Of a DNA stretch of 64,000 nt, positions 10,938 through 22,446 are shown piece after piece. Numbering within the stretch: position 1 is the stretch's first letter; each line of letters begins with the position of its first letter. Made by a program: the position numbers and the translations under genes. Below the pieces are notes generated by a model. It was not told the DNA's origin, did no database searches, and was given only the letters and a program-made list of their open reading frames with translations. Origin of the DNA: Oscheius tipulae. Lineage: Eukaryota > Nematoda > Chromadorea > Rhabditida > Rhabditidae. The stretch is from assembly GCA_037178975.1 (NCBI GenBank), contig JASJZH010000005.1, forward strand, positions 4,216,001-4,280,000, read 5' to 3'.

Positions 10938-12203
10938 AGCTGTTCTTCTTCTTTCTCTCGAAATGATCTGCCTTGAACGTTACTGGTATCTGACACATCT
11001 CAAGTGAAACTTCATTACAACTCTGTCTTCTTTTTCTGTCTCTTCCTCTTTGGATCACCTCCCGTTCTGTCTCCGGCACTGGTCTGTTATCCTTCCGGCA
11101 CTTGGGAAGACACTTCCGATAAACACCTAAACCTTTTCTATATTTTGGTTTGACTCTCTCTGCCTTATTGTTCTGAACGAGGTCGTAGCTTGTGATCTGC
11201 AGAGGACATCCATCGATCTCAATGTCGCAAGTTTGACGTCCTCTTCTGGACAGAAAGCAGAGAGTGTAGAGAGCCAGATCGAACTCGGGACTAGTTCCAA
11301 TGAGGAACGATCCGGATCTCTTCAACTCTCCCTTCCAGGTAAACTTTACAGCTGCCATCACGTTCTGGAAACATTTAATTTTGCTGTAATACGTTATAAC
11401 CCACAAATCGCTTGACAATGAAACCCTTGTAGTCAAACTCTTCAGTGGTATTCCTTTCCAAGAGGTAGAACCGGAGCCAGTTGTGCATGCCGGAGATCTC
11501 GCCATTCTTCGTCTCTCCCATGAAGATGTGCTCGAATCCGGAAGTATCTGGCATTCCTCTGGCTCTCGAATAGTGCACGAACCAGAGCTGGGCCACCCAA
11601 TATCGGAAAGTCGTCGGATCAGAGGCGAATGGGTGTCCTAGTACTTGTTCTTTCAATAGTCTGAGGGGTTACCTTTACTGACCAGGAACTTGTAGAGAGT
11701 CTGCCACAGATTTGTGTTCATTACCGAAGTCAAGAAGGCTCCGACCTCTTGTTTCTCCTTTGAATTTATCTTCAGCAATAGTCAGAATAACCCACTTCAG
11801 CCTCAGTTACAGCAGGTTCCTTGACTCCAGTGACTCTGTTCCAATTGTTCATCATCTTGATGTACTGCTCGTAGGTCGGTTTTCTCAGGAGCGACGAGTC
11901 AACCTTTGAGAACAATCTGAATAGATACTTTTACTGGTCAATAAGGTTCCCCTACTTTCCACTGGCATTGTCGCCAGCATCTCTGGTATTCGTGTGTCCC
12001 TGATAGTTCACGACCACCTGGTTCGGCTGTGCCTTGTTGGCATCTTCCGATCGGAGTTGATTCACGAGTGTAACGAGCTCTTTATCAGTAACAATGAACT
12101 CTAAACTAGACTTACTCAAGATCAAGAGATTCTCGATACCTGGAATTCTCTCAGCACCACATAGGACAACCGTACATACAATTGTGCCTATCAATGAGAT
12201 CAT
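10930..12203 (-). CDS. endu: secreted EndoU-family endoribonuclease
   Basis: Five phase-consistent exons (12203-11956, 11916-11796, 11769-11673, 11643-11405, 11364-10930) encode about 379 residues. An N-terminal signal peptide ([16 protein letters not shown]) predicts secretion. The EndoU core is clear: [20 protein letters not shown] contains both catalytic-type histidines, followed by DYKGF with the conserved lysine, and the late block [16 protein letters not shown] is a family hallmark. EndoU (XendoU) enzymes cleave RNA at uridines, producing 2',3'-cyclic phosphates, usually with Mn2+. The C-terminus beyond the core is unusually basic (many Arg/Lys), an extension of about 95 residues not typical of the family. 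The third intron, between 11,672 and 11,644, would be only 29 nt. Nematodes have endu genes acting in cells and secreted fluid. Confidence 0.88.
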
Positions 12204-14362
12204 CTGAAAGTTTATATTCGAATAAAAAAGAAAGAGCGGAATAGTGCGGACAAGGTGTAGATTGGAAATGTTCTCTCGTCTCCCTAGAGCTCCCCGGAGA
12301 CCTTCTCACTCTAATGGACTCTCAATTGGACAGTGATTGTGGAAATAGGGAACAATTTCTTTGGGCAACGTTCCGAAAAAAGGGGTTCAGGGAGGAAGAA
12401 ATGTGAGATCTGAGGTGCCAATCGGCGCAAATCGATACAGCGCCTGGGTCTTCATAGGAAACAGGTGAACCGGCCGTTTAGGCTTGTTCTGCCAAGAGGA
12501 AGTAGCAGAGGGATCCGAGTCAGCTGTGTCCTGTGCCAAACACCTGTCTCCCCTTGATAAAAGACTTTTGATCGGTCAAACAATAGGCAAAACGTGAATC
12601 AGATGTTTGTTGAAGATGGAAGATTGCGGTAGTTGTTCCCTCTCCAAACAATACGAACGAGTGGAAAATGGAAGCAAATTTTATGGATCAGCGTTTAGAA
12701 AGGGCAAGCGATACTTCGGAGATTTGTCGTCTACGGCACTGCGACTTGGAGGGAGACTTCATATTTGGGGAGAGAGGAGAACTTTTGACTGAAACCTACA
12801 CAATGACCGTATTTCTACTCAAAATTGGGCTAACCTCTGAAGATGACGGCTCGAGATCCAATTCGTAGGTGTATTCTGGCGTGGGATGTCGTTGCAACTG
12901 AAAACGAGTGAGTTTTGTTGGAAAGTCCCTTTTCGGCCTTTGATAAGGAACATTCATTTTGGGATATTTGTGTTTCTGTGACTATAAGTGACGCAGTAGG
13001 TTTATCATTCTCTCTCTCTTGGAGTCAGAACGCGTTCAGATCACAAAGTGGACTAGACTATACTCGGGACAGGGGTTCGACTCGGGTCCCTCTGCTACTT
13101 CTTACAGAACAAGCCTAAACGACCAAGAATTCGTGTCTCTACCCTCGTTTCAACTTTTAGTACCCTTTTGGATCGAAGACAAACGAAAGAGTCCAGAGAC
13201 AGAACTTCCAACAAACAAGGTTTATAGGTTAAACAAGGTCTGCCAGTGCCATCCCGAGTTTAAAAACATCGGATCCAATGACTGAACATATAGTTTCATC
13301 AACTGGCCCCCAGCAGTCTTCAACTTTTTGCAGACTTCCCGAAAGTTGTGAAAAACAGTCAGTCTGCTGAAGTTGCTTACCCGTAGTACTGCAGCAGACA
13401 TACGTCATTGTTTTGGAAAACACCCCATCGTAGTTTCGAAACCGTACATACTTTACAGCTTACAGATCCTCGTAATAACAACAAGTATAGCTACTCCTCC
13501 TCAGTAGTACTCTCCCCTCATATTTCGCAATGCGGCGCAATGTTTCGCAATCCCCTTGTCCCTCCCGACCCGTTCACCCCATTTCGCAATCAACCGCGGC
13601 CGGCCAGTAGAAGGCTACGTCACACAATTGCCGTGCCAAAGAACGAGCCCAGTTGTTTGTTCGCGGGTCTCCCCTGGCAACGCGTGGACGCAATAATGGA
13701 GAGATTAATTGGTGAATGTGAGGGTGGATGCTAATGGATTGAGTCTCTTGTCTTTCGCAACTGATTGTCATCGTTTCCGGACAGTTCCTTGGAATTTCTC
13801 TTGGAGCCGACAGCAACTGATAGTGACTGGAACACAAACAGGGAAGAAGGAATTGGTGAAGGATACAAAACAGAAACTGACCAGCCAACAGGTGATGACG
13901 AGGGTCAGAGTAGTTATCCAGAGGACTCCGAAAACGGCGAAGATGTACTTGCAGCTGATCTGTCCATATATCGTCGTGGTGCCGGCGCTGACGGATTTCT
14001 AAGGTCCTGATCAGAAATGATTCAAGTAGCAAAACGGACAACTGCTGGAACGGAGACGACTAAAATAACGAGAAGTAGAAGCAGCATTCAATTAGTCTAT
14101 GAACAAACTTTTTTGGACGGAATATTTATTTTCTGACAATATGACAAGTGGCAAAATTCACAGGGCTTTATGGAACAAATAGCTTTTACTAAAATAAGTC
14201 TAGAAAATATATAGAAGGCTAAAAAAGGATATACAAGTAGGATTACGGGAGGCCGCCGGGAGAGCGGAAGATCATGGGTTTTTTTGATATTTTGCCTATG
14301 TTTTTGGAGTGTTTTTGATGAAGGGAACTGGGGGAAGAGCCAAGCGGGAATTATACAAAGGG
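12204..14362. other. intergenic region with no confident gene
   Basis: About 2.1 kb between EndoU and the bZIP gene. A plus-strand open frame at about 13,765-14,013 encodes an acidic, Asp/Glu/Ser-rich 81-residue stretch, but it lacks an ATG, clear splice sites and a recognisable motif. The part nearest 14,362 is probably the bZIP 3' UTR (minus strand). Otherwise nothing is recognised. Confidence 0.4.
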
Positions 14363-15489
14363 TCAACGACGAGCCATACGGGCGATGGTCTGCTTCTGTT
14401 CCTCGTTCAAGCGATGAGCCACAGACAGCTGGGCCTTGAGTCTAACGTTCTCCTCACGAAGATCTTCCAATTCCTTGTCACGCTGGACCTGCATTTCCTT
14501 CTGCTTGCTGCGACTCTTTCTGACAGCGTCGTTGTTTCTGGCTCTCTTGAGCTTGTAGGTAGGATTCTTTTTCTCCTCATCCGGCTTCAGGACATACTTT
14601 CTGGCCTTGGTCTTGGGTGTGTAGTTGATCAACTCGCCCTGATTGTCACGAGCCGGACGACGACGAGGAGGAGCAGTTGAAGTCGAGGTCGTGGGTTCGT
14701 CTGAATTGATAGGATGAGTCAAGTGTCCAGAGAGAAATGACTCACATTCCCAGTACTCGTCCTCGGTCTTGATGTTGGCATAGTTGACATTGGGAGTGGA
14801 AGTCATTGAACGCTCGGAAGAACTGCCTTGCTGATCGGGAACCATGTCCGGTCGATGAGCATAAGGATCATACTGTTGTCCCTCGTCGTAGAGAAGATGA
14901 CCCTTTACGAGTTCGCCGTCGTCGAACATACCATCGATGTGATCTTGTGGCACGTCGAGATCCTAAAGGTATGTAATGGACAAAGTTCTAGAGAGAATGA
15001 CCAACCTTGAGGACACCGATGTACTCTTCGAAGTTCATCTCAGACTCCATAAAGTCTATCATATTCTCGGGTCTATTACGGTCGTGGTTCTGGAGAGACG
15101 CACACAGAGAGAGCGAGTCCTGAAAAGGTAAGGTCAGTATGAGTCAGGTAGTAGAGTCAGGACGAACCCAGTAAGCGGTAGTCTCCATCAGGTGGACAGA
15201 AGAAATGGGCTCCAAAAGGGGCGTGGCCCACCCCAGGATGCTGTTTTTCAGAAAGTGCTAGACTGCGCGCACCCGATGACTCATCGCCATGATGACAATA
15301 CCCCTGTGCGCGAAAATTCCGGGAGCGTGGGGGAATTGGAGATCTTCTGGGATGTCTTATACTCACCTGACGACCGAAGCTCTGCTGGGAAAGCTGGTTG
15401 AGTTGCTCAGAAGGTATCTTGGGCAGAAAGACATTGTGCATACTTTGGAGATCTTGGGATCCGCCCTCCGATTTCGGATTGTGGAACAT
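14363..15489 (-). CDS. C/EBP-type bZIP transcription factor
   Basis: Four phase-consistent exons (15489-15367, 15119-15006, 14962-14746, 14700-14363) encode 263 residues. The C-terminal third is a bZIP domain: the basic region RARNNDAVRKSRSKQKE carries the C/EBP-type N-N-x-A-V-R-K-S-R signature that contacts DNA. The following leucine heptads run through about residues 225-255 and mediate dimerization. The N-terminal part is acidic and serine/glutamine-rich, as in activation domains. Nematodes encode C/EBP-like factors (cebp-1, zip-4) that act in stress responses and neuronal repair; which orthologue this is cannot be decided here. A palindromic TGACGTCA element lies about 250 bp upstream of the start. 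A second possible first exon encoding METTAYW ends just before a GTTCGT donor near 15,170 and would also splice in phase to 15,119. Confidence 0.88.
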
Positions 15490-15596
15490 TGTAGTACTTA
15501 AAAAGATGAGTATGAGTCGAGTTCTAAGAGAGCGGAGAAAGATAAACTGACGAGAATATTCGAGAACAACAGGGTAAGGAGACTCTCTGAGAGAGT

Positions 15597-15602
15597 CACG
15601 TG
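15597..15602. promoter_or_regulatory. CACGTG E-box
   Basis: A palindromic CACGTG hexamer about 110 bp upstream of the C/EBP-type start codon; a candidate bHLH or bZIP site. Confidence 0.35.
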
Positions 15603-15740
15603 GTCAGTCCAACTGACTGAACTGGACCGACTGACTACCTTTATAAGAGGTCAAGAAACGTAAGTCGAGGAAAGTTTGAGGTAAGAAGAGAGGCCGGAAT
15701 TAGTTCCTGACGCAGCTATTTTCGAAAAAGTCGCATGGAC

Positions 15741-15748
15741 TGACGTCA
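15741..15748. promoter_or_regulatory. palindromic CRE (TGACGTCA)
   Basis: A perfect CREB/ATF consensus octamer about 250 bp upstream of the bZIP gene, compatible with regulation by bZIP dimers, possibly its own product. Confidence 0.4.
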
Positions 15749-16535
15749 CAGTCGCCGCGAGCACAATTTACCGCGCTGATGCAAACCGTCAAATTAGCTG
15801 CGAAAGACTAAGAAGACGGGAGAAAACTTGGTTACTGACTCTTGATGCCAAATTTCACAATCTGACTGATGACAACGCAAATCTTTCAACTGATCCTCTC
15901 TTAGCAAACAAACGACTGCTTTGGCGCAGATTATTCACAAGGCTTTGCAGTGAGAAACGTATAGAGGGTAGGGAGATTACAGGGACGGGGGAGAAAGAGA
16001 AATGAGAGAGCTAGTAAACCAGCTGACGAGCTGGTGGTCGTGTTGGAGAGAGAATGGCGTTGCGAAATCGCTCGCAACCATTGACCCCGCCCCCAGAGGA
16101 GAGACTGGGTCTCGGGACGACTAGAGATGGAAAGAGTAAACTTGAAGGCAGAAAAGTTTCTTTTTAAAGAATCCTTTTCTTTTGGTGAAAATGCTCATCT
16201 TCTTCCGCATTAGTTCACTGTCGATTAGTTCGTTCGTTCACAAACTTGATTGTTTTGTTCCATTTGGTGACCGCCAGATTTTTCCCTTTCCAAGTAAGAC
16301 TTCTCTTTACCTCTTGTTACTGCCAATTAATCCCATTTTTTCGTATCTTTCTGCGAACCAGCTAAAACGAATAACAACGAATAGGGAGAAAACGTTTATA
16401 TGGGGGTATTTACAGGCAGGGTGGGGGGTTAAACTGTCAGAAAGATGACAACGAGTCATGTATTAGATGGGCGAACAATCCGACAGAGCGGTAAGTATTG
16501 GGTGAAATACAGGCGGTTTTTTCTGGAGCTACCAA

Positions 16536-17962
16536 TCAGGTACGAATTGCGGGCCAGATAACCTGGGGATTCTCAGCGAAGTTCCTAGTTCGGGAAAACT
16601 GAGGACGCGGTCTCCTAGTGTACTTTTTGGCGACGATTTCATTGTCGACCTCGGTAAAACCGAGCTTTGTGGTGAAGTAGTCATTCAGAGCTTTTATCGG
16701 CATAGCGCGGAGAATTGCCATCTACAATATGACATTTTAGTTAAAAAAAAAAAAACATCAGTTTATACCTTGACATCCTGAAGCCCCAGTCTCATGGCAA
16801 CGTCCAGAGCCTCGGCCGTTCTCAGTTTGCCAAGACGCGTCTTGCACTCCTCGAGAAGCTCTTCGATTTCCCAGCGGGAGGCAAACTTGTACAAGTCCAA
16901 CAGCTCTTCGGTAGTGTAGTGCCCTCTGTTTTTCAGCTCCGAAGTCACAAAATTGATGATGAAGGAGCATTCAAGCTTGACCGCGTATTCGTACATTTTG
17001 TACAGAAGGACATCTGAGTGATTATCGTCTAAAAGTGGACATAGTATGATGAGGCGGAAAAAAAACTGACGAGGACTTTTGTTATAATCGTTGTCGATTA
17101 TGCGAAGAATCTTGAGGAAGACCGTATGGTCTACACAATGGTTGAAATAGTTGTCGCGGCCTGGGTGGAAAAGTTCTTTGACATTGGGCAAGTAGCTGAG
17201 CAACTACAATATAAGGGGAATTTGACGCAACAAAGGAAGACATACGTATTCCGGAACGAAGAGATCCGAATCGCCAGGATTCATTGTGCGAATGATGGCG
17301 TACCAAGCTTGCGGATCACTAGCGTCGGAATAGAAATCACGTTCCTTTTTCGGCTGAACGACGACTTGAGGCCTCGAGTGGACCAACGGATGGCAAAAGG
17401 CAGCATTCGAGGGGGAGACACTTTTGAAACGAGCCTCTCCCATTCCCGTGAATTGACGACGCGTTATCCTCTTGGTGCAAGAGCGGAGATGAGGAGCACA
17501 CACATTGTGTGGTGTAGTAGCCGGGTTAGTCTAAACAATAGTTGCGTATTTAAGGATAAGGGTTTAACCTGTCGATCTGGGGCAGGAACTTGAAACACGT
17601 GAGACAGAGGATAGACTTCATTGCCGGAACCGAAGCCAGAAGCACACGAATTGAGTTCTTCCATCACGACCGAGCCGAGGCTACTTGCGCTGTCAGTCCT
17701 GGACTTTCGCTCTAAAAATCTCCATTCATGGAAAATTACATGAAAAATAAACCTGATCGGATCGAATCTTCGTCTGTATAAATCCCATCACCTTCAGGGC
17801 ACATGGCCCTAATATGTTCGTCGGTCAACGGGAATTTAGGCTTTGCGGGATGAGCAGCTGAAAGTAAACAGATAAACACAAACATGAAGAGCAAAACTAA
17901 CGTTTTTTTCTTGGACGACGATTGTGGAAGCAGCCTTCTCGGCGGCGACCAGAACTAGACAT
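16536..17962 (-). CDS. BTB/POZ-like protein
   Basis: Seven phase-consistent exons (17962-17902, 17857-17753, 17711-17569, 17530-17246, 17203-17071, 17028-16769, 16721-16536) encode 390 residues. The N-terminal half is basic and serine-rich, without a fold I recognise. From about residue 180 the pattern is BTB-like: a hydrophobic strand-turn block (YLLSYLPNVKELFHPGRDNY), then HTVFLKILRIIDNDYNK, then the typical helical tail (TTEELLDLYKFASRWEIEEL followed by LLEECKTRLGK), where BTB domains place the L-x-x-A/C-x-x-(W/Y)-x-(I/L)-x-x-L motif. BTB domains dimerize and often recruit cullin-3 ubiquitin ligases. No kelch, MATH or zinc-finger partner is seen. The family assignment rests on pattern only. 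Confidence 0.72.
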
Positions 17963-18736
17963 TATTAGGTCAAACTGAAAGCAGGTTATATGTGAAGATA
18001 GAATTGTTTCAAAATACAGTATGTAGAGAATATGTTAGGGTATGAAAACGGGATTTAGACAGATATTCTGATAATTGAAACAATAATCACAGATAGGCCG
18101 CATGACTTCGTTATTTTGCGCGAGCGAAAGAACTGAGAAAATACAAACAAACGAGGTAAAAAGCCAGAAAAGAAGAAACGCATTGCTGGTTGACTACGTA
18201 AGATGTTATATACCAAAGGTGACCCGTATCTTCTCAACGTTTTCCTGTACAACGCATGGATTTTCACTACTGGCTATCCATTCTACATATCTTTTTTGAA
18301 GTAGACAAAACTACATTAGCAGAAAATGGCAGGTGACACCAAGAAAAGAAGGCCATTTTGACCGGAGAGAGGCAAGCTCGCAGACGTAGTTTTGTCATAC
18401 TGTAGCAATACTTTGCGTATCGTGTTTTCGTTGCAACGAACGAAACTTGGGTCTCAACTTTTCTGCAACCTATTTATCGTTTTCCTTTCATCTCCTTCTA
18501 TTCTCACCTTCATTTTACATTCTTCAACTGTTCCGACCACCAGATCCAAGCAGTTATTAGCTGAGTTTGGCAATACAGAAAGGGCTTGCCTTCACACTGA
18601 TTCGAAACGTTCTCACATCTTTCCTCAATCGAGTTTCTTTCAAAACATCATTCAGCATGTACTCGCATCTCATAACATATCTGAAGAGATCTCTTCGTGA
18701 TATCCGAATCATACAAGCTTTTTCAGGTATATCGGC
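17963..18736. other. divergent promoter region
   Basis: About 770 bp between the BTB-like gene (minus) and DHX33 (plus). No exon recognised. A TTTTTCAG acceptor at 18,719-18,726 followed by the DHX33 start 11 bases later is a candidate trans-splice site. Confidence 0.5.
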
Positions 18737-21346
18737 ATGAAAGATCCACGAGCCGCCGAACCGTCTTCATCTTCAGGTAAGACTCACTTTTGTACTGATT
18801 TATATACACGTACTATTTGCAGGCAAACATTTGAACGGCTTCAATAAAACAACTTTAAAAAGGAAGTTCAATGGAGGAGAAACTCGGAAGGTGTGTTTGG
18901 TTTCAACAGCAACTTATCCTTGTTTTGCAGAAACCATTTCAACGTCTCCATCTTCCAATCGACGATGTTCAAAACCAGCTAATCGAGCTCCTGGGGCAGA
19001 ACAGAGTCAGCATTATTATTGGAGAAACGGGATCTGGAAAAAGTACCCAAATACCCCAGGTTTCCTAGTTTTCTTTTCGGTTTTATCAATTTTCCTCAGC
19101 TATGTCTTCGAGCCGGCTTTGGGGAAAAACATCAAGTAGCTGTGACGCAACCACGGCGAGTAGCTGCCATATCTCTTGCCACTAGAGTTTCCGACGAAAT
19201 GTCGAGAGAATTAGGAGATTTGGTATGTGGTTCTGTTACAAAAATGCTGAACAAATATTTGTAGATCGGATATCATGTAAGATTCGAAAAGATGGCGACG
19301 GACGACACAAAAATATGCTACATGACTGACGGAATTTTGCTACGAGAAGCCATGCAGGATCCGCTGCTGCGGAAGTACTCGATGATCATCATTGACGAAG
19401 CCCACGAGCGCAGTCTCCATACTGACGTTTTGTTAAGTATGGTCTAGTCAATTTTCCTGTTAATCTTCGCTTCAGATGTCGTCAAAAACGTGCAAACTCG
19501 TCGTCCGGAGCTGCATCTGGTGATCATGTCGGCCACGTTGCAGGCCGATCTCTTTGCCTCCTATTTTCACGGAGCTCCCATCTATGTCATCCAGGGACGA
19601 ACCTTCCCAGTCGATGTAAGTTGTTATTTTTGTGTTCACCTTGATTATCTAACGATTCAGGTCCATTACTCGGTCTCCCTCGATCCCAAAAGCTGCGATT
19701 ACGTCTATTATTCGATTATTTGCGTCAGACAAGTTCACGAGGAGAATCCCATAACGTTAGTCCTTTTTCCTTTTTCAGATATTGTAAGGTTTAGAGATGA
19801 CATCCTGGTGTTCCTCACTGGACGAGAAGAGATTGAGTTGGCTGTGAAGAAGGTCAAAGAGCTCAACAAGGAGCTGACCGATAAGCTCCATCCCGTGCCG
19901 CTTTTCGCCGCCATGTCCAATTCAATGCAGATGAGAGCTTTCGACAGTGCTCCCGAGGCCTGCTACCTTCTTGCATATTTCATAATTGTCTTTCAGGGCC
20001 AAAGAAAAGTGGTCTTCGCGACAAATATCGCCGAGACGTCACTTACGATCCCAGGAATCCGGATTGTCATCGATTCAGGTAAAATCAAAACTAGGTATGG
20101 TTGTGGTTCTACTTTCCCAACAACATACATTCAGAACCTTTACAGCTGCCGATAGAATAGACGTTTTGCGCGTTCATAACGTGAGCAAAGCCCAGGCTCT
20201 TCAAAGAACAGGAAGAGCTGGTCGTGAGGCGCCGGGCAAATGCTACAGGCTCTACCCGGAAGAACTCTATAAATCGTTTACCGAGTCGAGTGTGCCGGAG
20301 ATCTTACGAAGCAATCTGTCCGGAGTCTTCCTCGAGCTCATGGAGATGGGTCTGAAGAAGCCGCACAAACTGAAGCTCGTAGAGATGCCCGATGAGAAGC
20401 TGATCAGTGCAGCCGAGAGAGAACTGCTCGCTTTGAATGCCGTCGAAACGGTCAAAAATGGGAAAATTGTCGAGTACAAACTGACAGAAGAAGGAAAGAA
20501 AATGGCTCATTTCCCGCTAGCTCCTGATCAGGCCAAGTGTGTATTTGACTTCTATTTTACTGTCAAATTCATTCCAGAGTTCTCCTCTATGCTAGTCAGT
20601 TCGGTTGTCTCCAAGAGGCCGTGTGGATAGTGGCAGCCATGTCAGCAGAAACGGTTTTTGACCTCGATAACACCGGGAGCAAGGAAGATGTCGAGAGGGC
20701 AAGAATGAGGTGACCTACTGTCTCTTATCTTTACCCATTCGTATTTCTAGATTTTCGACGAACGAGGGCGATCATTTGACGACATTGCAAGTTTGTCGTG
20801 CATTTGCGCAAGAGAAGAAGAGAGGAGACGCCAAGGTATTTTGCTTCCCTTTTCGGCAAAAATATGATCATTAAGAAATGGTGTGCGGACAATTTCCTCA
20901 GTTTGAAGAATCTCTCGAATGTGCTGAAAATCAGAAAGCAACTGCTGGAAATTTGTCGAAAATGTGATCTCGAGGTCCAGTCATGTGGAGCCATGAAAGA
21001 TAAAACTAGGTTAGTTACATTCTGCATTTTCGAGCATATTGCTTTAGACAAGCTCTTGCCTGTGGGCTGTTTTTGAATGTCTGCGAATACGACCGTCAGG
21101 AAGACCGATATCGACTAGTCTGTCAGCCGAAAACAACCCTAAAAATACATCCGGCCTCCTGTCTGTCCAGAGTAAGCTCTTTTTCTGTTAATTCTCAATA
21201 TTTCCGTTTTTCAGTCCCGTCCCCGCCACATTGTATTTACGGATCTTGTGCGAACGACGGATCTCTACGCGAAAGATGTCACCTTGATCGACTACGACTG
21301 GGCAAGACCAACGTGCGAACAATACAAAAAGAACAGTTACAAGTGA
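18737..21346 (+). CDS. dhx33: DEAH-box RNA helicase, DHX33-like
   Basis: Fifteen phase-consistent exons encode about 678 residues, close to the 707 of human DHX33. Motif I (GETGSGKST), Ia ([10 protein letters not shown]), II (DEAH in IIDEAHERS), III (SAT), V (NIAETS) and VI (QRTGRAGR) are all present in order. The HA2/OB tail ends in HPASCLS and a short basic C-terminus. The block [20 protein letters not shown] and the FLTG-R-E-E-I-E motif are closer to DHX33 than to DHX35 or DHX15. DHX33 acts in rRNA synthesis, translation initiation and RNA sensing in mammals; the role here is inferred. The intron at 19,958-19,996 begins with GC rather than GT and is 39 nt with no in-frame stop, so retention would add 13 residues. 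The gene starts 11 bases after a strong acceptor. Confidence 0.93.
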
Positions 21347-21558
21347 GATTGTTTTTCCATTGTTGTTATTATGTTGTTGTTAGAATATGAATCAATCTAA
21401 ATCTTTATTTTCAACGAACAAAAAACGGAGGGCAATCCACGACTCAAAGCCTAAAGCTCGCCCCCAGCGCCGCGCGTTAACATATTAACATACATATGTT
21501 GTAACGCAATGGCGTAGTCCTCTGCCACCCGCAGATCTTTCTGCAGCTGGTTTACAAG

Positions 21559-22446
21559 CTAATGCACGTCTTCTTCGGATTCGAGAAGTCGGGTGATTCG
21601 CTCCTCAACCACGTCTTCGAGGACCTCCACCTGAGCGGCGTGAGTCTTGTCGGGTTCCTAAATAGTATACATGTCTTTTTCATTCTGAAAAGACAGAATT
21701 GTTGCAGAAATCGAGGAAGGAAGAAGCAAAGAAGGAGAAATTTTGGGCGAAAAGTATGGGCTATACGTAAGCCGAAAACAACAATGTTTTCAACCACTTG
21801 GGCCAATCTTTTAGCGATTTGCCGGCAGGTTTGAAAGCGAGCGAGTCTAGTGAGCAAAAATCTGGTCACAGAGAGCTACTGCATAGAGACAGATGGTGAC
21901 TTTAGTCAATGTTGGCTCCGTTCGTTTTGTTTTCTCAACAAGTTTATGAACCAGCTACGAGACCTGATGATTCCTATTCTTAAGGTAGAATGGAGAGCAA
22001 AATTGATAAAAACTGTTATACAGACTTGAATACTTGCTTATTTTGAGAAACACAACAGACAGTGAAAAAGAGGAGCAGAAAAAAATGCTACAACGAAAAA
22101 AAAATGGAAAATGGAAATCTAAATCTTACGGGAGGGGGGTAAATGTTGGTGCTGGTTCTGGTCGCCCGTCTTCTGCTGGTCTCCTCCCTCTCCGGATGGC
22201 GTCATCCTCCTCTTCTATAACGAAGCCGTAAATGTCCTGAAATTTCTGGTAAAGCTATTGAAATAGGGGAACTTACCTGTAATCGCAGGAGAAGACTGCA
22301 GCTGTTCCAGCTGATTCGATTGCCAGGCCACTTGATATAGAAGGTCGCGATTCTTCTTTCGCAGGTAGTCGTTATCCTGATTCATCCTCTTCTTCTCGTC
22401 CTATACCTAAAATTCGTTAAACTTTGTGCAGAGCTGTGATTCAACG
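21559..22446 (-). CDS. small coiled-coil/bZIP-like protein with an unexplained frame break
   Basis: Exons at 22446 (5' end unknown), 22400-22277, 22236-22130, 21846-21798 and 21657-21559 read as one chain, except that the second and third differ by one base in phase. The N-terminal part (NELTAKKY, then KKRMNQDNDYLRKKNRDLL) has leucine/methionine heptads like a leucine zipper, with arginines just before it (RCRRRTR). It is followed by an acidic and proline-rich stretch and a charged helix ending LLESEEDVH. Its spacing resembles the zipper of nematode XBP-1, but the invariant Asn and Ala of a bZIP basic region are not visible, so bZIP identity is unproven. If the second exon were cut after CTGCAG at 22,296 the frame would be continuous. 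The start codon could be the ATG at 22,384 or lie in an upstream exon. Confidence 0.4.

Larger units (their letters stand above)
15490..16535. other. promoter region of the bZIP gene and 3' flank of the BTB gene
   Basis: About 1 kb without a convincing exon. It holds the E-box and CRE listed separately and short inverted GACTCTC/GAGAGTC motifs near 15,580-15,596. Confidence 0.45.

Noticed and set aside
13765-14013. Plus-strand acidic open frame of 81 residues
   Set aside because: Composition is suggestive, but there is no ATG, no supporting splice sites and no recognisable motif; left as intergenic.
13574-14041. Long minus-strand open frame downstream of the bZIP gene
   Set aside because: His/Arg/Ser-biased composition and no domain; it looks like a shadow frame in non-coding DNA.
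19779-19794. Acceptor TTTTTCAG at 19,778 for the DHX33 exon encoding the FLTG motif
   Set aside because: Using it gives a stop within six codons; the acceptor GGTTTAG at 19,794 keeps frame and gives the expected ILVFLTG block.
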